The notes beneath the pieces are model-generated. The model saw only the letters and a program-made list of their open reading frames with translations. It made no database searches and was not told the origin of the DNA. From Capillidium heterosporum (lineage: Eukaryota > Entomophthoromycota > Entomophthoromycetes > Entomophthorales > Capillidiaceae), in assembly GCA_016630905.1 (NCBI GenBank), contig WBMQ01000012.1, forward strand, positions 1 to 64,000: a stretch of 64,000 nt of DNA, given 5' to 3'. This document shows, one piece after another, positions 9,761 through 21,031 of the stretch (within the stretch, counting starts at the first letter, position 1; every line of letters starts with the position of its first letter). A program made the translations under genes and the position numbers.

Positions 9761-9960
9761 CTAAATGGTAGTGACATCAACAAATATAACCAAATTTTCC
9801 TAGAACTTGGCTGCTAAGCAGAGTATCAAGCAGAATATTTAAAAGACTTATATATGAATGGATTACCTAATCATTTAGCATCCAACTTGCTCTTAAAAAC
9901 AGAGAAGACTGACTCTCTAAAATGGCTTATATTGATAACAGCCTAAAGTGCCATAAGAAA
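9761..9960 (+). pseudogene. Gag continuation with in-frame TAA codons
   Basis: In the frame of the preceding ORF this reads LNGSDINKYNQIFLELG, a stop, AEYQAEYLKDLYMNGLPN and LASNLLLKTEKTDSLKW. All stops are TAA where CAA would preserve a Gag-like sequence. It is the same in the minus-strand copy (4354-4553), so the mutations predate the duplication. Confidence 0.75.
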
Positions 9961-10550
9961 TGTCAACTTAGCTCTTCAGAGAAGTTGTATATTGAACATC
10001 AGATCATTTTTCACAATAGGTTATCTTTCACAAACGATTTACTTTAAACCATTTGTATCACACCAATCAACCCTCAATGTATCTAACCCTATTTAAAATT
10101 AACTATCCTTTTAAAGTACGAATGATTGGGTCTTAACTTAATGATGGAATACTACGACGAAAACGCACACCTACCCCTTGTTAGAAAAGAATCCACTTAC
10201 AGGACGCCAAATTAGGACTATCTCCCAAATTACGATATATATATCAAAGATGGAAGAGAAGAAAAGGAGGGATTCTTTTGGGAAGAAGTGAGAAGATTTT
10301 TGGAGGATTGAAAGGATTTCGTGAAGATTAGTCTAAATAAACGAATATTATTAGCCAGTAGTTTTACGAAGATAGAGAGTTTTAAAGATTTTCATTGGCT
10401 GTAGAAGGTTCGACGTATCTAAATTAGCTAGCCCACAACACGATACACATATCACGTCCCATGCCGAAGGACTCACCAAGTTCGGCCGAACCCACTCAAC
10501 TGGAAGTCCAAGCCAGTGGTCAGACATCTGGCAAGGGCGACCAGCCAACA
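9961..10550 (+). mobile_element. LTR family A (590 bp), right end of duplicated segment
   Basis: Near-identical to the inverse of 3764-4353 and inserted at the same gag position (left flank AGAAA). Its right flank is ACCAA, not the TSD, so the host element is cut off exactly at the LTR end. From 10551 to 10801 I see only AT-rich non-coding sequence. Confidence 0.88.
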
Positions 10551-10801
10551 ACCAATATTTATTTTAGTATGCAAAGTTATTTCTAAGGTGAACTGCAAAG
10601 CTCAATATACCTTTAACCCATAGACAACAAACCACTTTTTAGTAAATTTTCAAAAGTAGGGACTTAAAAATCTGAAAAAATTGTGTATACATTTGAATAT
10701 ATGAAACACAGAAATGTCCAAAAGAAGCTGAAAACTTGAACTTTTATTTATGTAGTCGATTTTTATATATGATCAATTCTATTGAATAATTTTATATTTG
10801 A

Positions 10802-11758
10802 TGTCAACTTAGTTTTTTATCTAAGTTGTAAATTGAACAATCAGAAAGTTTTTATTTCTTCACAGCTTACAATAGCGCCACTGCCTGACAGAATACTATA
10901 GACTATATATCACTATATCTCCCTTATTACTACCTTTCCCTGATTGAAAAGAATCGACCTACACGCTGTCAAGTGATGGCTTTTCTCTGAGCTACAATAT
11001 ATATCAGAGCTTTTGCATAGAAAAACAAGGCTTCTCTGTTTTCGGTTTATATTCAGGTTTTCGTTTTTGGAGATATTTAGATTTTTTTAAAGCCAAAATG
11101 TCTATTTAAAATAAAATATAAGGTAAAGAATAAATATGTTCTAAATGCTTCTTAAAGCGCCTAGAGGTTGGAATGGGAAGGTGGGAGACAGATCTTTCCA
11201 GATAATATTTTCGTTCCCAGAGAACAAGAAAAAGCTACCAGATAGCAAAGGATCAAAGTCTGGCCAGGATGTGATTTTTTCTGCAAGTCTACCCTTCGTA
11301 TATTGGGTGCTAATGTCTTTCAAGTGATTGGAAAGAGACAAAAATACTGGAAGCAATCCCAGCTGAAAGAAGCAGCAGAATCATCTCAAAACTTATTACA
11401 AAGATTCAAGATCCAGTTTGTAGAAGGAGATCTTTAGGTTTTTGAGATTGTAAAAATAAGTTAGATTAGTTTGATTAAATAGATTCCTAGCTAGGAGTAT
11501 TGCAGAAATAGAGCTTTTATATATTTAGTGGTAAAGCAATCACCACATCTATATTAGCCATCTCACAAAACAATACATATATCAAGTTCCATGCCAAAAA
11601 ACTTACCAAGTTATGACTGTACTTTACAGGATTACATGTTCAGTACTTATCATGACAATGTACATCAATATTGGAAGAACTCACCAAGTTCAGCCAAACT
11701 CACTTGACTGAAAGCCCAAGCCAATGATCAAACACTCAGTGAGGGCGATCAACCAACA
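10802..11758 (+). mobile_element. LTR family A, diverged copy
   Basis: About 957 bp. Starts TGTCAACTTAG and ends CAACCAACA, with weak flank agreement (TTTGA, ATATA; no TSD). The interior, about 11130-11310, is a block also found inverted at 54515-54690. The U5 frame is decayed. The open frames here are not convincing genes. Confidence 0.75.
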
Positions 11759-12141
11759 ATATATATGCTATAAAGTTCAATGCATTATACTACATATTAT
11801 TTTAATGTAAATGGTATAAAGTTGGCTTTAGATCACAACTTTTTGCTTTATCAAAGTTGTCATTTTTACAAATTTGACTCAGCATTTTTGCTAACTAGCC
11901 TGTAATTTTACCAGTTTGGTCTAAAAATACAATAAATAATTACACTATAAGTAAATCTTGGGATAAAATCTGCATTGCAATTAAACTTTACATAGTACCT
12001 AATTATATAACAATCGAAAAAACAAATTACTCATCCGAATTTGGAAGGCTAATGACATCATAAACTTTCTAAGAACAAATTTGGTAATTTTGCTTAGAAA
12101 AAACTAGTTACCTATCTAGAAAAATGGATAAATTTAAATTT
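11759..12141. repeat. Subterminal-repeat DNA related to the Tc1/mariner remnant
   Basis: The segment 11800-11935 is the inverse of 34320-34490: same CATTTTTGCTAACTAG-like units, AAAGTTGTGATCTAAAG block and adjacent sequence. The segment about 12010-12035 (AACAATCGAAAAAACAAATT) matches 35280-35300 directly. It is therefore leftover ends of Tc1/mariner-like elements, not a gene. Confidence 0.6.
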
Positions 12142-12938
12142 TGTAATGAAACCAAAAAAGGCTTCACAGAGAATCAGCTTGATCCTCCTAACCGGCCGAA
12201 TCCTATCTTCAAACCGATTCGATTAGCAGATCTGTAGTATAGCCACAAAAAATCCGCATTACCACCTAAACTCGACCTATCGACCTATAGCGAGTTTTAA
12301 TGTCGTTAGAGAGTGGAAACGCTTTACAAATGGACGATAAGATCGATTGTTAAGGCAGGATAAATACAAGTTGTTTTCTTAATGAATCCGCTAATTAGTA
12401 GCTTCATTTTGCCACATATCGCTACCCCTTATCCTATATAAACCCCTCTCACTTGTGTAACTTTTGGACAAGTGATTATTCTATAATAAAGATTTCGATT
12501 CCTTTGTTTTATAATCATTGTACACCTTTAATATAAACTTCTTGTAACTGCTTAGTTAGCCAGGAGTAGAATAAGCATATTTCCAGCTTATATTAGTTAG
12601 AATTAGTTTAGTTTCGAATTGGATTTAAGATTAGCCTTAAATACGATTGGCTTAGGATCAGCAGAATTAGTATTAGATTAGAATCGCTCATAATTAGGAT
12701 TAGAGTCGATAGATAACTTTGAGAATTAGAAGAACCTTGACGGATATTACCACCCTCCTCGGCCTCGTCACGACCGTGGCCTCCTTTGTTTTTATGAACC
12801 GATTTTGGGTTCAGATCGTAACAAAAGTATCAGCTGTCAAAGCCATGGCTTTGAGTTTCTTTAGCTTTATTGGTATGATCACCACTACGTTGGCTTACCT
12901 CAAGCCTAGCCCTGCATCCCTTAGTAGACTTCCCTACA
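12142..12938 (+). mobile_element. LTR family C
   Basis: About 797 bp, TGTAATGAAACC...CTTCCCTACA. Left flank AATTT and right flank CAATA do not match. The right flank begins CAAT, like the pol sequence next to the C copy at 2217. The family frame (DITTLLGLVTTVASFVFMNR) is open from the region of the start codon to beyond the LTR end, but its ATG has become ACG. CCTATATAAACCCC near 12434 is a good TATA-box candidate. From 12939 to 13415 I see no gene. Confidence 0.85.
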
Positions 12939-13420
12939 CAATATAAGGGGAGTGATCAGGAGTGTTGACAAGAACTGGTTGAATGCTGTTGACAAAGGTT
13001 CGTAACTTCTCCACTTTAATAAGCATATCTGAAGAAGACTAAAATTAAAGATTGAAACAAATTTTACTATTTAATAATTTGATAACTCTTTAAACTACTC
13101 TACTCGTTGCAATAATAACTGGTATATGTGCTGAAGTCTTAAATAGCATATAGGTATAATTAAAAAAATAACATTTTTATTAGTCGACATATTTATAGAA
13201 GCTTACTTGATTCTTTTTAAAATTTACTTAAAGACTTGGCGATTTGAAAAGCTGCTGGTTTTATATTTGATATAATGAAAGGCGTTGGTGTCAAAGATCT
13301 ATATTAAGAATTTCATAAATGTCGGAAAAGAGTCTATAACTATAAAGTTTGAAAGGTTTAAAGTTAGTTTGGATTTTCAGTAACTGGTAAAAATGAGTGA
13401 TTCTACAAAATTATAGGATA

Positions 13421-13886
13421 TGTAAGGTCCAGGGAGGTATCGCTGGATCCAGTCAATGATGGCATCATATTGGGAACTCATGACGTGGTAGGTCAGGAAA
13501 ACGGAACTAAGGCCCACTACTGCATTGGTGACAAAGGCTTGAATTCTCCGGAGGGCAGGCCGGACAGCCAGGTGAAGGAGATACAACATAAGGAGTGCCC
13601 ATACAATGGTAGTCAAGTCCCAGTTCCAGGAGGCAACTAAAGAGACGGGTTGGGACTGGGAAGTGGAGTGGTGCTAAACTAAAGGGGGCCGGCTAGGTGG
13701 TGGTTGTGCAACCACCGGTGCCACAGTGTTAGGGTCAAAAGTAGGGGTTGGTTGATAGGTCAACGTTGGTTCAAAGGGATAGACAGTATTAGTAACATTA
13801 ATTGCCCAAAGAAGATGAGATCCGAGGGTAGCGAGGATCGTCAAAAGGTAGTAGGAGGCTGGAAGGACGGGGAGACTAGACCACAT
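13421..13886 (-). pseudogene. LTR B' leader reading frame (hydrophobic, Pro-rich)
   Basis: From an ATG at 13886 the frame reads MWSSLPVLPASYYLLTIL, ...SHLLWAINVTNTV, a Pro-rich linker (QPTPTFDPNTVAPVVAQPPP), one TAG (13674-13676), then TTIVWALLMLYLLHL and AVVGLSSVFLTYHV, finishing WIQRYLPGPY at the LTR end. About 155 codons lie inside the LTR, with several hydrophobic segments. The B' copy at 52868-53612 has CAG where this copy has TAG, so the stop is a point mutation. By analogy with family D it would have run on into Gag. No Gag follows here because this is a solo LTR. Confidence 0.6.
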
Positions 13887-14348
13887 AGTATGACTATGCT
13901 GAAAGTAAAAGTACGGGTAAAGGATAAGTTTATTTAGGGACAAAGGACGAGATCAGGCTGCTGGGAACGGCTATGGCTAGGGACAGGGGGTGAGTAACAG
14001 CTATTTAGAAAATAGTGAGGTGGAACGTTGTCAAGATACTGGCTTTTGGTAGTCACCAAGGGGTTTAAATATCCCTTTGGCATCTTGGTTGTAGTGATGC
14101 TAGCGGGATTGGTTTCCCCTTCGGCAATCCACTACTCTATAGATTAATTGAGTGTTTACCAAGTTTAAGAAAATAATCAAGGTAATCAAAATAATTGATA
14201 TGTGGGGTGGATTCATAACTAAGATAGTTATGAATTGGAGAACAAAAAAAAGAATTTGAAAACTAGTAAGTAGAAAGAGGAAGGGAATCTAAGAAAGGAA
14301 TAGGTCTATGACCTAATAATCGGGATTGTGACAACCAGGGTTGTTACA
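13421..14348 (-). mobile_element. Solo LTR, family B', copy 1 of duplicated segment
   Basis: 928 bp with a perfect 5-bp TSD GGATA (13416-13420 and 14349-14353). The sense strand is minus: dyad tip at 14327-14348, CCTAAATAAACTT as poly(A) signal near 13935, leader ORF 13886-13421. Relative to copy 2 (60660-61702) it lacks 115 bp at about 14166. The missing block resembles other B LTRs, so this copy carries the deletion. Confidence 0.93.
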
Positions 14349-14862
14349 GGATAGGCGAAAACTAACTTTGATATTTTAAAAACCCCTTAAAGTGGTGGTG
14401 GCAGCAGGGAATGGAATCTTCATCGACCTGATGAAGGTATAAATTTCTAATTCTGGCGTATCTATAATTAAGTATATGATAACGGCAAGATGCTGTCTTA
14501 AGATTGCATGCATCTTTATTTTTGTATTTTTCAGATCCACCACAGTTGTAATGAATCAAATCAGCTATTAAAATATACAATAAAATCGAACTCAAATTAA
14601 AAGCCACTATAAACTCCTTTAAAGCTTTATTTGAGCTTAATAAAGTAACATTTGTTACTTTCTATCAAACTTTCAATTTTAGAAGAGAACAGGAAGCTTA
14701 TTATACTATTTAGAATATATAGTTCATTTAACTATCCTCGCAAACCCTTGCAGCTAGTTTACTGAAGATGTAGTGATCTTTTCAGTTTTCATATAGTACA
14801 GATATCTGATCAAGTGTTTTTTACCCTTACAGCCAACGGTAGAGTATAGTTAAATAAAGCTA
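14349..14862. other. Unique spacer of the duplicated segment
   Basis: 514 bp between the B' and A LTRs, repeated almost unchanged at 61703-62216. It contains an 81-codon minus-strand frame (14607-14362) with a hydrophobic N-terminus and five cysteines (NCGG, DACN, ASCR, PCCHHH). It has no ATG start and I do not recognise it. It may be the end of a former host gene or nothing. Confidence 0.45.
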
Positions 14863-15517
14863 TGTCAACTTAGCTCTTCAGCTGAGTTGTAGAGTAATCA
14901 TCAATTTATATTATTTTTATAGTTAGCTTACATTTATACTACGTCCCGACAATGTGCTTCAGGTTATAAACTTTATCTCTCACCGAAGACTTACTTTAAT
15001 CACCAGATGACCAGTTCTACCATACTAATCAGCTGTACGAATCACTGGATCTAAACTTCAAGGGTGGACTACTGCGACTAGAACACATGTCTACCCCCTT
15101 GCAGAAGAAATATCCACTTACATATCGGTAAGTTATGACTATCCCCAAAGCTATGATATATATATCGTACCTTTTATACAGGAAGAAGAGGCCGGTTTTT
15201 CTTGGTATTAAGGATTTCGAGAACACAGAGGATTTTGGTATTTCGTGGTTTGAGGTCTTTAAGGTTCTAAGATCGTATATTGAGTTGGATTAGTTTTATT
15301 AAACGTCAAAAGGTTCTTAGCCAGTGGTTTTTCAGGGATTGAGAATTTTTAGTACTTTCATTGATTGTAGAGGATTCAACCGTGTCTATATTAGTCAGCC
15401 CACAACACTATACATATATCACGTCCCATGCCGAAGGACTCACCAAGTTCGGCCGAACCCAATCAACTGGAAGTCCTAGCTAGTGGTCAGACACTCAGCA
15501 AGGGCGACCAGCCAACA
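14863..15517 (+). mobile_element. LTR family A (655 bp), copy 1 of duplicated segment
   Basis: Left flank AGCTA but right flank ATAAT. The sister copy at 62217-62871 has AGCTA on both sides. The right junction here is therefore secondary. The U5 frame MPKDSPSSAEPNQLEV is intact to the LTR end. Sequence to 15950 is AT-rich without a gene. Confidence 0.92.
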
Positions 15518-15950
15518 ATAATTATATTTGTCTTTGTATACTAAGTAATTTTAGATTGATTTTGTCATCATCATAAGCTTTCAATTTGAAGACAGTTTTT
15601 GAACTTTCTTCATTTCATTTGTGGATTTTCTTCAATAGAATAAAGTCACATTTTCCAGCTAAATGTGCAGTCATCTATAAAATGAACAGTTAGTATAGTT
15701 ACATAATAAGGCATTTAATAATTGTGTAGTTAGTATGGTGGCTTAATATTAGACTGTATAACTACTTGGTTATAAAGAAACTGTACAATAGTATACTAGT
15801 TATTTTGTATGTAAACTAATGTGTAGTTTATAGAATAATACAAAGTTTGTTTCTAATTGAATTGATAGGAAGAGCTTATTTAATTACTAGCTTAATGCGT
15901 AATAGCTGCATTTAAATAGATTGGCCAATAAATTCGAAATAACACTGCCA

Positions 15951-16721
15951 ATTTGTATAAATTACTTTACTACAAAACTACTTAGTAACTGCATAATAGA
16001 TTGAATAACCTGTAATCATTTGTTGACTACATAACAGATCAGAGAATTTATTAATTATTTAATAACTGCATAATAGATTGAGAAACCTAGTAATTGCTAT
16101 AGCGACTACGTAATTACTGGATGACTACCTAATTAACATAATCTCCAGCTAATACTTTGCAGATACCATATATCTTAATTTCCAATTATTTATATGAACT
16201 ATACTAATAAATTCCCCTATTCAATAGCCTTCATATTCTGTATAGAACTTTTCATTTGGTTCAGTAGATCCTGAGAACCGACTCCTGGTATTTTATACAG
16301 GCTGGGAATCTATAAACTCAAAGTTGGAGCTTACTGAAGCTGCAGACACTTCGATTTCAAAACTATGGGTATATCTCGAGATCCAGTTATTTAATTTTGA
16401 TAAAATAGTGTATTTCGCATAACTTTTATATATCTATAATTCTAGAAAGTTTTAAGTTGATTGAGGCACTTTTTGTGCTTCCAATTTACTATTTCTATAT
16501 ATACAATTTTTCAAAACTTTATATATGTGCTCTACTAATCTGTAGCTTTCAGAATTGATAATATATATCTTATGTCGTGGCCTAGATACTTGGCTGCTGT
16601 ATTTAGTAGCTTTTGAAAAAGTATATTAAAGGCTTTTTATTACCAAAGTCCATATTGTTTCAAGCCTAATCAAAGGCTGAAATATCTATATATCAAAAAT
16701 TCTAATCTAATGCGAATAATG
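15951..16721 (+). repeat. Left long inverted repeat of Harbinger-like element
   Basis: About 771 nt, almost perfectly inverted relative to 18247-19094 (for example AAAGTTGGAGCTTACTGAAG near 16320 versus its complement near 18630). Subterminal units of AATTAxGTAGTC type occur twice here (16096-16137). Outer limits are approximate and I could not fix a target-site duplication. Confidence 0.85.
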
Positions 16722-16790
16722 TAAATCTAGTATATAAAATCTTTATTATTATTCCTATGCTAAACCATCACTATCTTCTACATGCGTATT

Positions 16791-18134
16791 CTAAGGAACT
16801 GTACTATGTTTTAAAGCCTTTCTTTTCTTATATGCCTCCCTTTGTACCAATAGTTTTGCTTCCTCAGCTTCACCTTCAGCATATACTAAGTTTTTATATT
16901 GAATATGATACTCTCCATCATTATTCCTAAGTGGATACTTGGTAATATGAAAGTTGGTTAAGGCCAATCCCAATCGAAAATATGTATCATATCTATTTCG
17001 ATCGAATTTATAAGGATGTGCAAGAATATACCACAATTTCTTTAATCGTCCAAAGTAATTCTCCACAATAATCCTATCAGTTGATATCTTAACATTGGTT
17101 GTAGCTTGATTCTTTGTTAGCCTACGAAGTGGTGGTTTTTTTGTTGGAATAACTGCTCTAACGTTATGAACACCAATATAGCCTTTGTCAAGTAAAATTC
17201 CCCATTTAGTTGGAAACTCCATAGTACTTGAATCGAAATCTTCAATATCATGCTCATCTTCATGCTTAAGGGAATTTGCAAGATGGAAATCGATGTTATT
17301 GTTGAATATAACTAAATCAGACTGCTTTCCTATATCACTAGCTGTACATCCAATTGCAAATCCATTTGGTAAGACAGATACTTCAGTTTTAAAGCCATGG
17401 CGCTTGTGCTTAGAACTGTAATAATCGCTACTATATGACTTATCACCTGAAGGCCGATTTGCATGTTGAAAGGTAACATCAGTAGCATAGCGGCAAAATG
17501 GATAGTTCTCAAAAGTTGCTTTGTTCTCCTTTAAATACTTCATAGTAAATTTAGTATTAAACTTACTAACATATTTATCGTATAAATAAGGAGTTAGTAT
17601 TACAATAAAGTTCCAAACCAATCTTCGAAAAGTTTCTGGTTTAATCCCAAAAGTAATACTTACATTGTTCTATCCTAATCCTACTTTTACAAAGCACAAG
17701 GCCATGAAAAAAACATTCTTTGTAGTAACTCGAGTCTTGTTCCCTCTACCAACATTCCAATTTGAGATAATGTGGTTTGAACAGCTAGCCCAGAGTATAT
17801 CGAATTCATACCATGTAAAATTAGAAAGCTCCTCAACTGATTTATTACCATTAGCTTGAACTATGGCATGTAGATAAGGAGTAGGGTCTTCAATATCTTC
17901 GTCTGAATCAGGGTGAGTAGGCGCAATAGGTTGCTTTAAAATTCGATCTTGCTTCTCTTGTTGAGCTAAAAGTAACTCTTGAACTGATTGTCTAAGAACG
18001 TTGTTGCTAACTGGGTTACTACTAGCAATGCTAACTTCGTTTTCGACATTGGTGGTATTCTTGGAAGTATTCTTGGAGACAGATTTGGAAGTATTTTTAG
18101 AGATGGACTTGGAGGTGTTCTTAGTGTTAGGCAT
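16791..18134 (-). pseudogene. PIF/Harbinger-like transposase (DDE_Tnp_4 type)
   Basis: A single minus-strand frame of 448 codons from ATG 18134, broken only by TAG at 17670-17672 (CAG would restore it). The N-terminal part is Ser/Lys/Asn rich with repeated SKNTSK units. The C-terminal part has the DDE nuclease layout: ATDVTFQHANRP (first Asp), then KTEVSVLPNGFAIGCTASDIG, GILLDKGYIGV (second Asp) and RIIVENYFGRLKK (Glu), followed by FRLGLALTNFHI. This is the order in HARBI1-like transposases. The gene sits between two long inverted repeats, so the element was autonomous before the stop arose. No separate Myb-like partner gene is visible. Confidence 0.88.
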
Positions 18135-18246
18135 TTTGTTAAAATTTTAAACAGCCTTAATCAATTGTAAAATGCAAAGGCTTATATAGTACACTAAATT
18201 TAAGGCTTTTAATTAATATGTATTTATATATATATGGTGCTTTTTG

Positions 18247-19094
18247 CATTATTCGCATTAGATTAGAATTTTTGATATATAGATATTTCAGCCTTTGATT
18301 AGGCTTGAAACAATATGGACTTTGGTAATAAAAAGCCTTTAATATACTTTTTCAAAAGCTACTAAATACAGCAGCCAAGTATCTAGGCCACGACATAAGA
18401 TATATATTATCAATTCTGAAAGCTACAGATTAGTAGAGCACATATATAAAGTTTTGAAAAATTGTATATATAGAAATAGTAAATTGGAAGCACAAAAAGT
18501 GCCTCAATCAACTTAAAACTTTCTAGAATTATAGATATATAAAAGTTATGCGAAATACACTATTTTATCAAAATTAAATAACTGGATCTCGAGATATACC
18601 CATAGTTTTGAAATCGAAGTGTCTGCAGCTTCAGTAAGCTCCAACTTTGAGTTTATAGATTCCCAGCCTGTATAAAATACCAGGAGTCGGTTCTCAGGAT
18701 CTACTGAACCAAATGAAAAGTTCTATACAGAATATGAAGGCTATTGAATAGGGGAATTTATTAGTATAGTTCATATAAATAATTGGAAATTAAGATATAT
18801 GGTATCTGCAAAGTATTAGCTGGAGATTATGTTAATTAGGTAGTCATCCAGTAATTACGTAGTCGCTATAGCAATTAGGTAGTCACCATAGCAATTAGGT
18901 AGTCACCTAGTAATTATGTAGTCGCCTAGTAATTATTTAGTTGCTATAGTAATTACTAGGTTTCTCAATCTATTATGCAGTTACTAGGTAATTAAAAGGT
19001 ATTCGATTTTTTGTGTAATCAACAAATGATTGCAGACTATTCAACCTATTATGCAGTTACTAAGTAATTTTGTAGCAGAATAATTTATGCAAAT
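18247..19094 (-). repeat. Right long inverted repeat of Harbinger-like element
   Basis: About 848 nt, complementary to 15951-16721. It is longer because a 19-20 bp unit (AATTAxGTAGTCxCxxxAG) is expanded to about six copies at 18834-18950, versus two in the left arm. Confidence 0.85.
18834..18950. repeat. Tandem 19-20 bp repeat in the transposon arm
   Basis: Six imperfect units of the form AATTA(G/C/T)GTAGTC(A/G)CCTAG(T/C). Such subterminal repeats are often transposase binding sites; here that role is inferred only. Confidence 0.75.
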
Positions 19095-19435
19095 TAATAT
19101 GGTTTTTATGTAATTGTAAAGCTATTCCGCAAATATAGGCTTATAAACAATAAAGTAGCAACTACGTAGTGTACACTTTTCTAAGTAATTTACTGAATTT
19201 TACAAGTTTGTTTAGGTATCTACTAGTAATCTGGAATCTACTTAGATATAGGATGAATTACTATTAAACCGAGTAATTAAGTAGTATTAAACTTATAGCA
19301 CAGTTTCCTATTAAATATCAAATAGGCTGTTAGTTGAGCAATTATCAGCTCATTTACGAATTATGTAGTGTTCTACATATAAAACTGAGTAACTACGTAT
19401 TTACCGATAAATTATTTCTTAATTCTAATAAGGAA
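19095..19435. repeat. Dispersed repeat shared with 41341-41640 and 35127-35275
   Basis: The region with GCACTTTT/TACACTTTTCTAAGTAATTTAC and the CAAATAGGCTGTTAGTTGAG block also occurs at 41410-41640 (same direction). Its distal part (19265-19420) is inverted at 35127-35275. It may be the outer end of a transposon family. From 19436 to 19996 I see no gene. Confidence 0.6.
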
Positions 19436-19996
19436 AATTGATTAGTGATATCAGGTTAATTGCAGATAACTGTAAACTGCATTCTGGATAAAGATTTCCT
19501 TTATTCTGAATTAGATGAGAGATATACCAAGCATTTGAAAAGCATAGCCCTTCCTTCCTAATTTGAAATATTTCCGCTTGCTATTTTCAGAGTAAAGAAT
19601 GGCAGAATTTAGTTAGAATCTATAGATCTTTCAAGATAAAGCTACAGATATTAAATACGATGCTTCAATTCCAACCTGCTTCAGATGAATTACAAGTTTA
19701 ATTCAGCAAACCAGAAACCAACAAGGTAAGATGTCAAAAGCAATCGAAGTAGATTTAAGTGTAAGATCTGCCACTTTAAGGTAATTTAGTTTATTCTAAT
19801 TTTACATAACATATTTAGACAATAAGCTTTGTCTTGTAGGTTAGCTAGATTGCTTACATAAGGTTATCAGTATAATGAGATAAGCATTTATATTATAATT
19901 AAAGGTATATTCAGTTTAAAGCAATATAATTTAGAGTATTTATTTAAATTTTGTATTATATGTATATCGGTATATACAGCCAACTAGTTATATTAT

Positions 19997-20914
19997 TGTC
20001 AACTTAGCTCTCAGGCTAAGTTGGGTGTCGAACATTGGAACATCAATTTTTCATAAGAAACCTACGATTTGGCTACTACTGGACAGAGCATTTTGGGATG
20101 ATACAGTTACATATTCATCCCTGCGCTTTGAAATACCTACCATTCATTAGTATATATTCTAACTAATAGCGAAGTGCTCAAATTACCTAAGACCGATTTC
20201 TATTGAGAAGGTAAGTTTGGGATTTCGGACTTAATGCCGGATTTCTCTGATGGTTGACTTGCAGAGAAAGTGAATCCAAAATGCGGAGGCGGACAGCAGT
20301 AATTAGGATAGTGACTCTCCGGTTCATTAAGAAAAGAGTTCACTGACAAGCCTCCAAATTATGCCTTGTTTCGGATCTACCATATAAGGAGGACAAAGGA
20401 GGAAAAGAAAAGAGAGGAAAAGACGGACAGAGAAAGAAGAGACAGAGAGAAGAGAGACAGAGAGAAAAAAGAGAGAGAGGATAAGAAGAGGACAAAAACG
20501 GGAAACAGACCACCAAACAAGAAGAAGCAGATAGGAGGACAAAAAGGACGGTGAAAGAACAAGAGGGAAAGAAAAAGAGTTTCTGGATCGCTTTCATCAA
20601 TAGAGGAAAAGAGAGTTTCTGAGTCGGTTTATCAGAATTGTTTGGGACCTTTCTTTTGAGTTCGCCCTAATTGTAGATTAAGTTTGGGTTAGGTTGATTA
20701 TAACGTTTTAAGGGTTCCTAACCAGAAGTGTTGCAAGAATAAAGCTTTTATATTGGATTTAATTGTAGGGCAGTTGCCGCATCTATATTAGTCAGCCCAC
20801 AACACGATACACATGTCACGTCCCATGCCGAAGGACTCACCAAGTTCGGCCGAACCCACTCGACTGGAAGTCCGAGCCAGTGGTCAAACACTCAGCGAGG
20901 GCGACCAGCCAACA
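19997..20914 (+). mobile_element. Solo LTR, family A (long form)
   Basis: 918 bp with a perfect 5-bp TSD ATTAT (19992-19996 and 20915-20919). It contains the long purine tract (about 20385-20580, AGAGAGAAAAG-type) on the sense strand, mirroring 5340-5520. The U5 frame MPKDSPSSAEPTRLEV is intact. Open frames over the purine tract are low-complexity artefacts. Confidence 0.94.
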
Positions 20915-21031
20915 ATTATTATATACTAGTTTTAAACTTTTTGTTAAAAGTGTAAGTTTCTTCTAGTTTACTTTTCAATTTCCAGACTGAAAATTTTAAA
21001 TATCATTCCACATCTTACAAGACTTACTCAA

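Noticed and set aside
13674-13676. Possible reassignment of TAG/TAA to glutamine, since so many stops fall on Gln positions
   Set aside because: Cellular genes of 499 and 611 codons have no internal TAR codons and end normally, and TGG-to-TGA or TAG changes occur too. Directional mutation in repeats explains all of it better.
13704-13937. Plus-strand frames within LTR B' (and at 60943-61176, 25269-25451)
   Set aside because: Antisense to the leader frame; no protein-like features and opposite to the AATAAA signal.
14362-14607. Cys-rich small secreted protein in the duplicated spacer
   Set aside because: No ATG in frame and an upstream stop close by. Kept only as a note because it is identical in both duplicates.
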